Shown one piece after another: positions 34,700 to 43,145 of a stretch of DNA of 53,427 bases. The DNA lies in assembly GCA_964594775.1 (NCBI GenBank), contig CAZQNO010000016.1, positions 1-53,427 on the forward strand. Reading direction: 5' to 3'. The DNA is from CAYFVU01 sp964594775 (GTDB lineage: Bacteria; Spirochaetota; Spirochaetia; DSM-16054; Sediminispirochaetaceae). A program made the position numbers and the translations under genes. How positions within the stretch are numbered: position 1 is the first letter of the stretch; each line of letters starts with the position of its first letter. The notes beneath the pieces were generated by a model. It was not told the DNA's origin and searched no databases. It worked only from the letters and a program-made list of their open reading frames with translations.

Positions 34700-35467
34700 T
34701 TACTCCTTTTCAATAACGTGAAAATATTGCAGCCCCTCGTCTACTCCGGCAGCATATGACGCCTCGGCAAAGTAGTAGGAACTGACCGGCTTCTCTTCCC
34801 GCAGTTTTTTCAATTCAGGCTTCGCGTTTCCCACGACGATGCCGCCGGCGAATTCGTCGAACATAGACCGGTCGTTACCGCTGTCGCCCGCAACGATTAC
34901 CGTCTCCGCTTCCAGTTCGAGGAAGGACAGGAGAAATCGTATGGCCTTCCCCTTACCCGCAGCGGCGGGAATGATGTCCAGGTCACGGCCGCTGGACCAG
35001 ACTATCTGATAGAGGCCGCCGGCCTTTGCCGCCCGGCGGCGGATCTTTTCCACAGACTCCTCCGGATTTTCTGCCGAGTCGAGAAAGCAGCTTACCTTCA
35101 GTGGAGTATTGAATTCCTCCGGCTGCATCTCTAAACCGTCGACGCCGGTGAGGAAGGACTCGGCTTCCTCCCGGGAAAAATCCTGGAGAAGAATATCGTT
35201 CCACACGTCGAGAGGCTCTTCATCCTCCTCGTAGGGAGGAAGAAAGATCTCCGTTCCCACCTGTGAGATAACTGCATCTCCCCGTGGGATACCCTCTTTT
35301 TCGAAGCCTTCTATGACCTGGGAAAGCCTGCGCCCGGTCGAAAGGACGAGAAAGAGACTCCCCTCCTTTCGCTTGCGACTCAACTTGTCTGAAAGCTTCT
35401 TCAGTGCCTCCGGGTCACCTGTCAGGGTATTATCTATATCCGAAGCAAAGAGCCATTTTACCTTCAT
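34700..35467 (-). CDS. HAD-family sucrose-phosphate phosphatase-like protein
   Basis: Motif I is SDIDNTL (Asp10 nucleophile, Asp12), motif II is in LSTGR and motif IV is GDSGND. The cap contains a segment close to cyanobacterial sucrose-phosphate phosphatase (QIVWSSGRDLDIIPAAAGKG). At 255 aa it matches single-domain bacterial S6PP. It would dephosphorylate the product of the glycosyltransferase next door, giving sucrose or a related disaccharide as a compatible solute or reserve. It is the first gene of the cassette, with AAAGGGGG as ribosome binding site. Confidence 0.87.
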   Translation of the reverse strand: MKVKWLFASDIDNTLTGDPEALKKLSDKLSRKRKEGSLFLVLSTGRRLSQVIEGFEKEGIPRGDAVISQVGTEIFLPPYEEDEEPLDVWNDILLQDFSREEAESFLTGVDGLEMQPEEFNTPLKVSCFLDSAENPEESVEKIRRRAAKAGGLYQIVWSSGRDLDIIPAAAGKGKAIRFLLSFLELEAETVIVAGDSGNDRSMFDEFAGGIVVGNAKPELKKLREEKPVSSYYFAEASYAAGVDEGLQYFHVIEKE

Positions 35468-35472
35468 CTAGT

Positions 35473-35533
35473 TCCCCCTTTACACGAAAAAGGGGAAATT
35501 CCCCCCTCATCGGGCGGTAAATCCCCTTTTCGT
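35473..35533 (-). promoter_or_regulatory. Leader with two mutually exclusive hairpins over the ribosome binding site
   Basis: Three segments lie in transcript order. A (35533-35522) is ACGAAAAGGGGA. B (35496-35483) is TCCCCTTTTTCGTG. C (35481-35473) is AAAGGGGGA and includes the ribosome binding site. B pairs with A (12 pairs, one bulge, 25-base loop) or with C (8 pairs including one G-T, 7-base loop), not with both. A-B pairing frees the ribosome binding site; B-C pairing hides it. There is no T-run, so control would be translational. The trigger is unknown; a small molecule, ions or osmolarity would suit a solute cassette. Confidence 0.55.
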
Positions 35534-35557
35534 CGTATACAATTAGTCATATAGTCT

Positions 35558-35586
35558 AGTATAATATCTATGAGCTATATTTTCAA
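35558..35586 (-). promoter_or_regulatory. Promoter of the disaccharide cassette
   Basis: On the minus strand TTGAAA (35586-35581), a 17-bp spacer and TATACT (35563-35558). It gives a leader of about 80 nt that holds the alternative hairpins. TATAAT is also present on the + strand at 35560-35565 and could serve rnhB, but its -35 region is poor. Confidence 0.65.
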
Positions 35587-35598
35587 GGATACCCGTCC

Positions 35599-36198
35599 AT
35601 GGGGCATGTTCTTAGGCAGAGGGGGTGTTCGGTGAAAGCGCCGGGAACCGAGACGCTATGCGGAATCGATGAAGCCGGCCGCGGTCCCCTCGCCGGTCCT
35701 GTTACCGCCGCCGCCGTAGTCCTCGGTCCCCTCTTCGACCGCTCAATATTGAAAGATTCAAAGCGCCTCAGTCCCGCCGTGCGCGGGCGAATAGCGAAGG
35801 AACTCCTTTTCAAGGCCGCGGCGGTGGGCATCGGCTGGGTATGGCCGGAGGAGATAGACCGCATAAACATTCACCGGGCAAGCTTGCTGGCAATGCAGCG
35901 GGCCTTCTTTGAAATGCCGGTTCTCCCCGATTCGGTACTCGTGGACGGGAAGTTTATTCCCGAGCTTCCCGTTTATTCGCAAGCCATAGTGAAGGGAGAT
36001 TCGAAGATACCGGAGATTTCCGCCGCCTCTATCGTAGCAAAGGTTGCACGGGACCGCTGGATGATACGCTATTCATGGATCGAACCCTCCTGGGGTTTCG
36101 AACGGCACAAGGGCTATCCCACCGGGGCCCACAGAGAATCATGCCGGCGCTATGGTCTCAGTCCCATTCACCGCCGAAGTTTTAAAATCGCCCTCTAG
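35599..36198 (+). CDS. rnhB: Ribonuclease HII
   Basis: Removes RNA from RNA-DNA hybrids and single ribonucleotides from DNA. The signature GIDEAGRGPLAGPV gives the first catalytic Asp and Glu; LKDSKRLSP and VKGDSKIPEISAASIVAKVARD complete the active site (landmarks DSK, SAASIVAK). The start is open: ATG 35599 has AAGGA upstream, and GTG 35632 has AGGGGG six bases away and gives a more usual N-terminal length. The end overlaps the convergent PUR-domain gene by four bases. Confidence 0.95.
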   Translation: MGHVLRQRGCSVKAPGTETLCGIDEAGRGPLAGPVTAAAVVLGPLFDRSILKDSKRLSPAVRGRIAKELLFKAAAVGIGWVWPEEIDRINIHRASLLAMQRAFFEMPVLPDSVLVDGKFIPELPVYSQAIVKGDSKIPEISAASIVAKVARDRWMIRYSWIEPSWGFERHKGYPTGAHRESCRRYGLSPIHRRSFKIAL

Positions 36199-36422
36199 TG
36201 GGACTTCATGTAATCGACGGCCTTCTGAAACTCCGAGAGGAACTTTTCCAAATCTTCGTCGAAAACTACTACCGAATGCCGTTCGAAGCCCGTGGCTCCC
36301 TGTTTCTTGCTCTCGACGATGTTGAGGAAGAGGTCGCCGTGACGGTTTTCCTTCACGTTGAAGAAATAGGTCCTCTTTTCCGTCGACATCTTTGCGGTAA
36401 AGACTTCGCCTCGTATTCCCAT
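36195..36422 (-). CDS. PUR-domain nucleic acid-binding protein, BpuR-like
   Basis: A 75-aa protein of the DUF3276/PUR family. The opening MGIRGEVFTAKMSTEKRTYF and the segment FFNVKENRHGDLFLNIVES closely resemble Borrelia BpuR, which binds single-stranded DNA and RNA and acts as a gene regulator. It would be a small dimeric PUR repeat. It has a good ribosome binding site (GGAAGGGG) and its own promoter. Confidence 0.88.
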   Translation of the reverse strand: MGIRGEVFTAKMSTEKRTYFFNVKENRHGDLFLNIVESKKQGATGFERHSVVVFDEDLEKFLSEFQKAVDYMKSH

Positions 36423-36463
36423 ACACCCCTTCCTTATCGAGTAGTAGTTATTCGAGATATAGG

Positions 36464-36492
36464 ATAGTAGCCCATCGAAACCGATTATGCAA
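36464..36492 (-). promoter_or_regulatory. Promoter of the BpuR-like gene
   Basis: TTGCAT (36492-36487), a 17-bp spacer and TACTAT (36469-36464) on the minus strand. It gives a leader of about 35 nt with a clear ribosome binding site. It shows the standard spacing used elsewhere in this window, but with a leader. Confidence 0.5.
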
Positions 36493-36581
36493 GAATCGCT
36501 GTCAATCTGCTGCCGGCCGTCCCTGCGTCTTGCCCTCCCCTCCTCGTTTGTGCTTCAATACCTCATAAGGGAGTTCACCCA

Positions 36582-37673
36582 ATGAGCAAAAGAGTCGTAG
36601 GAATAATCGGCGCAGGTGCCTGGGGCAGCGCCGTTGCAAAGGTCCTTGCAGAGAAGGGCACCAGGGTTGAAATGTGGGCCTATGAGGAGGAACTCGTGAC
36701 CTCGATCAACGAGAAACACGAAAATCCTCTCTATCTTCCCGAAGTAACCCTTCCCGAGGCGGTTCACGCGACCTCTGTAATCGAAGAGGCCTGCAGCGAG
36801 GCCGACTATCTGCTTCTCGCCCTCCCCTCCCTCTTCCTGTTGAATACGGTAAAAAAAATAGTCACCGTCCCGAAGGTCCTCGAGGGAGAAATGTATATCG
36901 GGATTCTCACAAAGGGATTTATCTCCGGCGAGCGGGGTCCGGCCCTGATCCTCGAAACCCTGGAACGTTACCTCCCCGGCGCCTACAAGGACAATCTCGT
37001 CTATATATCCGGTCCCAGTCATGCCGAGGAAGTCGCACGGGGAAAACTGACGGGTTTAATCAGTGCTTCAAAAAATCCAAAAAACTCCATCCGCTTTCGG
37101 GAGCTGTTCAGCGGTTCTCACCTCGTCGTCTTTTCCTCACTGGACACGGTAGGGGTGCAGACCGCCGGGGCGGTAAAGAACATCATAGCCGTGGCTTTCG
37201 GGATTCTCGATGCCCTCAAGGAGCTCGATGCACGCTTCGGAGACAATACCGAATCGCTTTTGCTTGCCGCCGGACTAAACGAAATCCAACAGCTTGGAAG
37301 AAGTCTCGGCTCCAGCCATCCGGAAACATTTACCTCGATCGCGGGAGTAGGAGATCTTGACGTCACCTGCAGAAGCGTATATGGACGAAACCGCAGATTC
37401 GGCAGAGAAATTATTACTGAACGAATCCTCGAACCCTTTCACGGTTTGGAAGATCTTCTTTCGAAGATCCACAGCTTGCCCTACTTTCCCGAAGGCGCCG
37501 CAGCCTGTTCTCACGCTTACAGCCTCTCCCGCCGCTACCGTTTGAAGACGCCCATAATAGACGCGGTCTTTCGCATTTTGAACAGGGAGATCGATCCGCA
37601 GATTGCCCTTTCCGACGTCCTTTCAAGCCTCTCCGATCCGTCAAGCATGAGAAGAGGGTCTTTAGATGCTTGA
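36582..37673 (+). CDS. gpsA: NAD(P)-dependent glycerol-3-phosphate dehydrogenase
   Basis: Makes sn-glycerol 3-phosphate from dihydroxyacetone phosphate for phospholipids. The N-terminal Rossmann loop is GAGAWGSAVAKVLA, with ISGPSHAEEVARG and AVKNIIAVAFGILD around the catalytic lysine and GVGDLDVTCRS as the usual C-domain motif. At 363 aa it is slightly long. AAGGGAG lies 8 bases upstream of ATG. It overlaps the HPt gene by eight bases, so lipid metabolism and a signalling gene share a transcript. Confidence 0.96.
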   Translation: MSKRVVGIIGAGAWGSAVAKVLAEKGTRVEMWAYEEELVTSINEKHENPLYLPEVTLPEAVHATSVIEEACSEADYLLLALPSLFLLNTVKKIVTVPKVLEGEMYIGILTKGFISGERGPALILETLERYLPGAYKDNLVYISGPSHAEEVARGKLTGLISASKNPKNSIRFRELFSGSHLVVFSSLDTVGVQTAGAVKNIIAVAFGILDALKELDARFGDNTESLLLAAGLNEIQQLGRSLGSSHPETFTSIAGVGDLDVTCRSVYGRNRRFGREIITERILEPFHGLEDLLSKIHSLPYFPEGAAACSHAYSLSRRYRLKTPIIDAVFRILNREIDPQIALSDVLSSLSDPSSMRRGSLDA

Positions 37674-38031
37674 CTTCGACAAAACCGCCTTCGAAAAACG
37701 CTGTGTGTATGACCAAGAGCTCATGAGGACCATCATTGAGGGCAGTGTGCCGAATCTTTACGCGCAGCTGCGTAAAATGAAGGCGGCCTATAGACAGGGA
37801 GACGCATCTCTGCTCGAAAGAGAGGCCCATTCCCTCAAAGGAACCTCAGGTACCCTCAGCGCCGAAAGGCTCTACGAATCGGCTCTGCGCATCGAAGCCT
37901 CCGCAAAAATCGGCTCTCTGGACAACGCTGTTGAAGAGGAGATCCGAGATGCAGGGAAAAACGCTGAGCGATTCGTGCAAGAAGTGCTTCGCCTCGGACT
38001 CTATACGGAACCGAAACAGAGAGAACCATGA
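37666..38031 (+). CDS. Stand-alone HPt phosphotransfer protein
   Basis: A 121-aa four-helix HPt domain. AHSLKGTSGTL includes the phosphoacceptor His55. HPt proteins shuttle phosphoryl groups between receiver domains. Its ATG lies inside the end of gpsA and its stop overlaps the next start (ATGA), so it is coupled to the downstream histidine kinase. Neither gene has a receiver domain, so a receiver must be supplied from elsewhere. Confidence 0.88.
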   Translation: MLDFDKTAFEKRCVYDQELMRTIIEGSVPNLYAQLRKMKAAYRQGDASLLEREAHSLKGTSGTLSAERLYESALRIEASAKIGSLDNAVEEEIRDAGKNAERFVQEVLRLGLYTEPKQREP

Positions 38032-40193
38032 GCCTGTTTTCCGCTCTCAATATTGCCGCCTCGGTCCTCTATGCGGTAATTGGGTTTAATGCGCTGCGAA
38101 AGGATTCGAAAAATCCCACTAATCGGCTTTTTTTTCTTCTCAGTACTCTCCTCGCCCTCTGGGCCATGGCAAACGGTTTTGCCGTGGGTGCCGGTACGGA
38201 GCACGCCTGCAGCGCTGTTTTTAATCGCTTTGCCTTTGTGTGGTTTTTCTTTCCGCCGCTCATTCTCCACTTCGGTCTCAGGCTCACCGGCGGCCGCAAA
38301 TTTGTCGGCTTTCGCGCCCTTCTGCTCTACCTTCCGGGACTCCTCGTGTACCTCTTTTCCCGTCTTGGGAAAGAAATCGTTAGGGGATACGAAGGAGGGC
38401 GCGGATTTTGGGCCATCGTCTACAATCGGCAGTCGCCTTGGTATTATTTCAATATCACCCACTACCTCGTATACATGATCTTCGTTCTCATACTTTTCAT
38501 TCGATGGTACCGGGCGGCGGGGAGCCTGCGGCAGCGAAAACAGGCGGGGGTAATTCTCTATTCTTTTCTCGCCGGTTCCGGCTTCGCCGCCGTTTTCGAT
38601 TTGTTTGACCCGCTTTTCGGTATCTCATCCAGGCCGCCGATCAGTCCCGTATTCATGCTGGTCTGGTTTCTCGGCATCGGCTTCGCCATAACGAGATATC
38701 GTCTCATGACGCTCAACCCGCGCATCGCAGCCACCACCATCCTCGACCGCATTCACGATCTGGTGATACTCTGCGGCACCGATGAGCGGATCATCCATAT
38801 AAACAACCCGAATCGGCTGCTCTGCAGCAAGACCGTAAAACGTCTCAACGGCACCCATATTTCCGGGCTCCTTCCCCTCTTCTCCACGAGAAGCTTAGAA
38901 AGCCTCTCCATCCCCGGCGCCGAATTTTCTGTCGATACCGAATGCAGCGGGGCAGACGGCGAAACAATCCCCCTCAAACTCAATGTATCCTCCCTCTTCG
39001 AAGAGGAAGATGAACAACTCGGCTATATTATCATCGGCCATGACCGCCGCCTCATTCTCTCGCTCGAAGAGGAACGGGAACTGCACCGCCGGACGGCGGA
39101 AGAACTCAGAGCGAGCGAAGAAAAGTTCATGAAAACCTTCTATCTCAGTCCCGTCGGCATGGCGCTGTTGAAGGAGAACACGCTCGAAATTGATGAAATC
39201 AATGATTCCGGCAGCGAACTGCTGATTATCGACAAGAACTTTCCAAATTCGCAAATTCGCTGGATGAACGAAAAGCACCGTGAGCGATTTTTGCGAGAGT
39301 TAGACCATGTCGACTCAGTGCAAGCCTTTGCTGCAACTCTCATCCGAGAGAACGGAGAGGTCCTGGAGTGTTTTGTGTCGGCCGATCTCGTGCCCATAGC
39401 CGGCAGCCGCCGCATTCTCTTCTGTTTCGTCGATATCAGCAACCGAAAACGTTTCGAACAGGAATTAACCCAAATGCAGCGCTTCGAATCGATCGGAATT
39501 CTTGCCGGCGGTATCGCCCATGATTTCAACAATCTTCTCACATCCATTATTGGGAACATCGGCATCATCAAGCTCTACCGCAATGCAAATGAGGAAACGC
39601 AGGAGGCAATTGCCGCCGCCGAGAGTGCGGTGAGACAGGCATCGAGACTCACCGACCAGCTTCTCAGTTTCTCAAAACCGGATACGCCGAAGATGGGGCC
39701 CGTCGATATGCGTAAGGTCATCGAAGAGGCGAAAACTCTCGCCTTAACCGGTTCGGCCATCGAATTCAAGCACGATGCAGCCGACGATCTTTGGCTCATT
39801 CAGGCAGATGAGGGACAGTTGATCCAGGTGTGCAACAATATTCTGATCAATGCAAAACAGGCCATTGTAGGAGAAAAGGGCCTGGTGTCTGTTGAAACAC
39901 GAAAGCATCGAATAGAGGAGTTCGTGAGATTCAAAAATACTCCGCTTTCACTGGCCCCCGGCCGCTACGTCGAGGTGGTCATATCGGACAACGGACCGGG
40001 AATCCCCAGGGCGCAAATGAAACACATCTTCGATCCCTACTTCAGCACAAAGAAGGAGGGCAGCGGACTCGGTCTCAGCATCGTATACTCGATTATCAAG
40101 CAGCACGGCGGCGAGGTTACCGTCTCGTCTCTCGAAGGGGTGGGAACGACCTTTACCCTTTTTCTCCCCGTCAGCGATTCTTACCAAGAATGA
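38028..40193 (+). CDS. Membrane sensor histidine kinase with 7TM-like and PAS domains
   Basis: About seven hydrophobic segments fill residues 1-225, like the N-terminal 7TM module of sensor kinases. Two PAS-like domains follow (about 240-350 and 370-480). The HisKA region reads GILAGGIAHDFNNLL, with His498 as the phosphorylation site; the HDFNN form is typical of the hybrid-kinase subgroup. The HATPase domain has N-box NNILINAKQA, G1 ISDNGPGIP and G2 SGLGLSIV. No receiver domain is attached, although a separate HPt protein is encoded just upstream. The stimulus is unknown. It ends convergently over the folB-folK gene by 13 bp. Confidence 0.92.
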   Translation: MSLFSALNIAASVLYAVIGFNALRKDSKNPTNRLFFLLSTLLALWAMANGFAVGAGTEHACSAVFNRFAFVWFFFPPLILHFGLRLTGGRKFVGFRALLLYLPGLLVYLFSRLGKEIVRGYEGGRGFWAIVYNRQSPWYYFNITHYLVYMIFVLILFIRWYRAAGSLRQRKQAGVILYSFLAGSGFAAVFDLFDPLFGISSRPPISPVFMLVWFLGIGFAITRYRLMTLNPRIAATTILDRIHDLVILCGTDERIIHINNPNRLLCSKTVKRLNGTHISGLLPLFSTRSLESLSIPGAEFSVDTECSGADGETIPLKLNVSSLFEEEDEQLGYIIIGHDRRLILSLEEERELHRRTAEELRASEEKFMKTFYLSPVGMALLKENTLEIDEINDSGSELLIIDKNFPNSQIRWMNEKHRERFLRELDHVDSVQAFAATLIRENGEVLECFVSADLVPIAGSRRILFCFVDISNRKRFEQELTQMQRFESIGILAGGIAHDFNNLLTSIIGNIGIIKLYRNANEETQEAIAAAESAVRQASRLTDQLLSFSKPDTPKMGPVDMRKVIEEAKTLALTGSAIEFKHDAADDLWLIQADEGQLIQVCNNILINAKQAIVGEKGLVSVETRKHRIEEFVRFKNTPLSLAPGRYVEVVISDNGPGIPRAQMKHIFDPYFSTKKEGSGLGLSIVYSIIKQHGGEVTVSSLEGVGTTFTLFLPVSDSYQE

Positions 40194-41077
40194 GAATCGC
40201 TCCCACCCCGTCGAAAAGGGTTGAGTCTATCCTCCTCATAGCGCGGAGGCTCTTCTTCACCACGCTCAATGAGGTGTTCAAAGAGATGCACCACCCGTTC
40301 ACCGAGTACCGGATGCAGGACATGAGAGGCGATATCCGCCAAAGGCTTTAACACGAACATCCGGGTATGGAGACGAGGATGGGGAAGCACCGCCTCTTCG
40401 AAGGAGGTAATCAAATCACCGAAAAGAAGAATGTCGAGGTCGATTGTTCGCGGCCCCCAGCGAATGCTTCGTTCCCGTCCCAACTCTTTTTCTCTTTCGA
40501 GAAGAGTTGCGATGAGGGAGCGGGGCGGCAAAAGGGTCTGAATTTTCGCCACCGCATTGAGAAAATCACCCTGTCCCTCCGGTCCCACCGGTCGCGTCTC
40601 ATACACCGACGACAGGTCAACCACCCGAATGAGTTCGCCTGCATCCAGTGCGGTAAGAGCCGAATAGAGGTATTCGATACGGTTGCCCCTGTTGGAACCC
40701 AAACCGATATAGACCTCCCGCCACTCCCGTTCTATCTCCACCCCGACGTACTCCACGTTTCTTTCCGACGGAGCACGGGGCTTTTTCAAACTAAGCGATA
40801 CATGACGAACCATGTCGTAGTGCAGGAGGATATACGTTGCCAATTCCTCGGCGCTTCGTTCCATCAACTTGCGGCTGTTTTTTGAAAACACCTCCTCAAG
40901 CTCATTGCAGAGCTTGAGCGAATCGATGGTATTGGATATGCGGTCGGTAATACCGGCGAGCTTGAGGTCGAGGAGCAGCTCTGCGGAGATAAGGAACTTC
41001 TCTCCCCTCTTATCCTCTCCTGCCTGCATTCCGCCGGAGGCGAATACTTCGAGGTTTTGCAGGATGAGCTTATCCAC
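40181..41077 (-). CDS. Bifunctional dihydroneopterin aldolase / HPPK (FolB-FolK fusion)
   Basis: Two folate steps in one chain of 298 aa. Residues 1-125 are FolB-like (LILQNLEVFASGGMQAGED, then KEKPRAP-type end as LSLKKPRAPS). Residues 130-260 are HPPK, with YIGLGSNRGNR and the signature RWGPRTIDLDILLF. GTG 41077 overlaps the folP stop as GTGGATAA. Earlier in-frame codons lie within folP. Pairing with folP completes dihydropteroate synthesis from dihydroneopterin. Confidence 0.93.
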   Translation of the reverse strand: MDKLILQNLEVFASGGMQAGEDKRGEKFLISAELLLDLKLAGITDRISNTIDSLKLCNELEEVFSKNSRKLMERSAEELATYILLHYDMVRHVSLSLKKPRAPSERNVEYVGVEIEREWREVYIGLGSNRGNRIEYLYSALTALDAGELIRVVDLSSVYETRPVGPEGQGDFLNAVAKIQTLLPPRSLIATLLEREKELGRERSIRWGPRTIDLDILLFGDLITSFEEAVLPHPRLHTRMFVLKPLADIASHVLHPVLGERVVHLFEHLIERGEEEPPRYEEDRLNPFRRGGSDSHSW

Positions 41078-41903
41078 CGGCGTCGTCTTCTTTGCGAAAA
41101 ATCCGGTCCGCCATGCGGGCGGCTCTGAGATTCTCGCGAATGTCGTGGACCCGAATGAAACTAGATCCGGCTTGTACCGCCGCTGCGGTGCTGACGATGG
41201 TACCCTCAACTCGTTCATCCGATGGAAGGTCCAGGGTCTTGCCGATCATCGATTTTCGCGATGCACCGAGAAGCCAGGGATATCCAAGTTCATTCATTCT
41301 ATAAAGATTTCTCATTATTTCGATGTTCTGTTCCACCGTCTTACCGAACCCTATACCCGGATCGAGGACTATTCCGCCGGGATCCACCCCCGCCGCTACG
41401 GCCTCATCGGCACGGCTACGCAGACTTCCTAACACCTCTTCCAGTAAGTCCTCGTATACCGCCTCCTTCTTATTGTGCATGAGGCAGCAGGGCAGATGGT
41501 ATTTGGCCACGACATCGAGAACGGCCGGGTCTTTAACTCCGCCCCAGACATCGTTGACAAAAGCGGCCCCGGCGCGTACCGCTTCTTCCGCCACGACGGC
41601 CTTCGATGTGTCTATCGAAACGGGAATCTCGAGCCGTAGAGAGAGTCTCTCTATGACCGGGATGACCCTCATCATCTCCTCCTCTGCCTTAACGGGGACG
41701 TGCCCGGGTCTCGTCGATTCGCCTCCCACGTCGATAATATCCGCACCCTCCTCTTCCATCTCTAAGGCCCGCTCGACGGCCCGCTCTGCATTCTCGTAGA
41801 GTCCTCCGTCGGAAAAGGAATCGGGAGTAACGTTGAGAATGCCCATGAGATAGGTCCGCTTTCCTACGGCAAAATCGACATTTCCAATCCTCAGCAGTGT
41901 CAT
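41070..41903 (-). CDS. folP: Dihydropteroate synthase
   Basis: Joins p-aminobenzoate to the pterin pyrophosphate; target of sulfonamides. GILNVTPDSFSDGG (N-terminal signature), DIIDVGGESTRPGH and DPGIGFGKT are present, with LLGASRKSMIG near residue 205. ATG 41903 is chosen because a promoter -10 box ends six bases upstream and the product then starts like its relatives. It is coupled to the folB-folK gene. Confidence 0.96.
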   Translation of the reverse strand: MTLLRIGNVDFAVGKRTYLMGILNVTPDSFSDGGLYENAERAVERALEMEEEGADIIDVGGESTRPGHVPVKAEEEMMRVIPVIERLSLRLEIPVSIDTSKAVVAEEAVRAGAAFVNDVWGGVKDPAVLDVVAKYHLPCCLMHNKKEAVYEDLLEEVLGSLRSRADEAVAAGVDPGGIVLDPGIGFGKTVEQNIEIMRNLYRMNELGYPWLLGASRKSMIGKTLDLPSDERVEGTIVSTAAAVQAGSSFIRVHDIRENLRAARMADRIFRKEDDAGG

Positions 41904-41909
41904 AAAAAA

Positions 41910-41938
41910 ACTATAGCAAGGCTTCGATGAAATGACAA
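41910..41938 (-). promoter_or_regulatory. folP promoter, leaderless arrangement
   Basis: TTGTCA (41938-41933), a 17-bp spacer and TATAGT (41915-41910), each one base from consensus. Six T residues separate it from ATG 41903. No ribosome binding site is present. Confidence 0.65.
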
Positions 41939-42020
41939 CAGAAGGGCGGTACATGCCGCGGCAGTACAGGATCTGCCGTTACGCGTAGGTGTCAAAATCG
42001 CTGCGCGGGGGAACCACATA

Positions 42021-42049
42021 TTGCACATTTTTTTGTATTATTATACTAT
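42021..42049 (+). promoter_or_regulatory. Promoter of the arg cluster
   Basis: TTGCAC at 42021-42026 with TACTAT at 42044-42049 (17 bp) or TATACT at 42042-42047 (15 bp). The start of transcription would fall inside the palindrome at 42053-42070. Confidence 0.5.
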
Positions 42050-42052
42050 TAG

Positions 42053-42070
42053 AATGTAAATTTATACATT
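42053..42070. promoter_or_regulatory. ARG-box-like operator upstream of argC
   Basis: AATGTA-AATTTA-TACATT is an 18-bp inverted repeat with an A/T-rich centre, the general form of ArgR sites. It overlaps the expected transcription start of the argCJBD genes, so binding would repress them. No argR gene is in the window. The assignment is from form and position only. Confidence 0.5.
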
Positions 42071-42088
42071 TTGGGGGTCCTAAAAGAG

Positions 42089-43129
42089 ATGAAACGAGTA
42101 GGTATTTACGGCGCTTCGGGCTATACGGGAGTTGAACTTCTGCGTATCCTCTTAGGCCATCCCGAAGTGGAAATTACGTGCCTACACAGTCGCAGTTTTG
42201 CCGGCAGCAGCATAGAGGAGGTCTTCGGCAGCTTCCGCGGACTCACCGAGCTGCGCTGCGAGGATTCTCGCATAGAGGAGTGTGCGTCCCGCTGCGACGT
42301 CCTCTTTCTTGCCCTTCCCCACGGAATCGCATCGCATGCGGTAACGGATGAGCTGCTGCGAGAGACGCTCATCATCGATCTGGGAGCGGATTTTCGGCTG
42401 CGGGACCGGCGGGTATACGAACAATGGTACGGCGTAGCGCATGGAAATCCCTCCCTGCTGCCGAAGGCACAGTATGGGCTCTGTGAGCTCTACCGCCGGG
42501 AAATCGCTTCTGCCGATCTCATCGCCAATCCGGGATGCTATACCACCGCTTCCATCAGCGCCCTGGCGCCTCTGCTCATGGAGCATCTCGTCGATCCGGC
42601 TTCGCTCATCGTCGATGCGAAATCGGGCGTCAGCGGAGCGGGAAGAAGCCCTTCCCCGAAACTCCACTTTGCCGAAGCGAACGAGTCTATCAAGGCGTAC
42701 AAGGTTGAGGGGCACCGCCATACACCGGAAATCGAGCAGGCCCTCTCCGATCTTTCCTCGCAGCAGATTGTCATACGCTTTACCCCCCATCTCGTTCCGA
42801 TGAACAGAGGAATCCTCGTGTCCGCCTATGGCAAGCCGAAAAGGCGCGTCTTTAACGATGAGCTCCAGGCCCTCTACCGTCGGTATTACGGTGATGAGCC
42901 CTTCATCCGCCTCTTAGAGCCGGGGAAATTTCCGGAAAGCCGCTGGGTCAGAGGGTCGAACTATATCGACATCTCCGTTCACTACGATGAGAGAAGCGAT
43001 ACGGTCCTCGTACTTTCCGCTCTGGACAATTTGGTCAAGGGAGCGGCGGGACAGGCGGTGCAGAATATGAATATACGACTCGGCTTTGACGAAACCGAAG
43101 GGCTCCTTTACCTACCCATGTTTCCATGA
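42089..43129 (+). CDS. argC: N-acetyl-gamma-glutamyl-phosphate reductase
   Basis: Third step of arginine synthesis, NADPH-dependent. GASGYTGVELLRILL is the cofactor motif, and the active-site cysteine is in NPGCYTTASI. The C-terminal FTPHLVPMNRGIL is family-typical. ATG 42089 is chosen; a TTG 18 bases earlier lies before the purine-rich AAAAGAG. At 346 aa it is normal length. First of four arg genes. Confidence 0.96.
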   Translation: MKRVGIYGASGYTGVELLRILLGHPEVEITCLHSRSFAGSSIEEVFGSFRGLTELRCEDSRIEECASRCDVLFLALPHGIASHAVTDELLRETLIIDLGADFRLRDRRVYEQWYGVAHGNPSLLPKAQYGLCELYRREIASADLIANPGCYTTASISALAPLLMEHLVDPASLIVDAKSGVSGAGRSPSPKLHFAEANESIKAYKVEGHRHTPEIEQALSDLSSQQIVIRFTPHLVPMNRGILVSAYGKPKRRVFNDELQALYRRYYGDEPFIRLLEPGKFPESRWVRGSNYIDISVHYDERSDTVLVLSALDNLVKGAAGQAVQNMNIRLGFDETEGLLYLPMFP

Positions 43130-43145
43130 GACAGGAGAAAGAAAA

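Noticed and set aside
35473..35533. The leader hairpins as an intrinsic terminator between the cassette and rnhB
   Set aside because: Neither strand has a T-run after the stems, and the genes on each side diverge from this region, so no transcript needs to end here.
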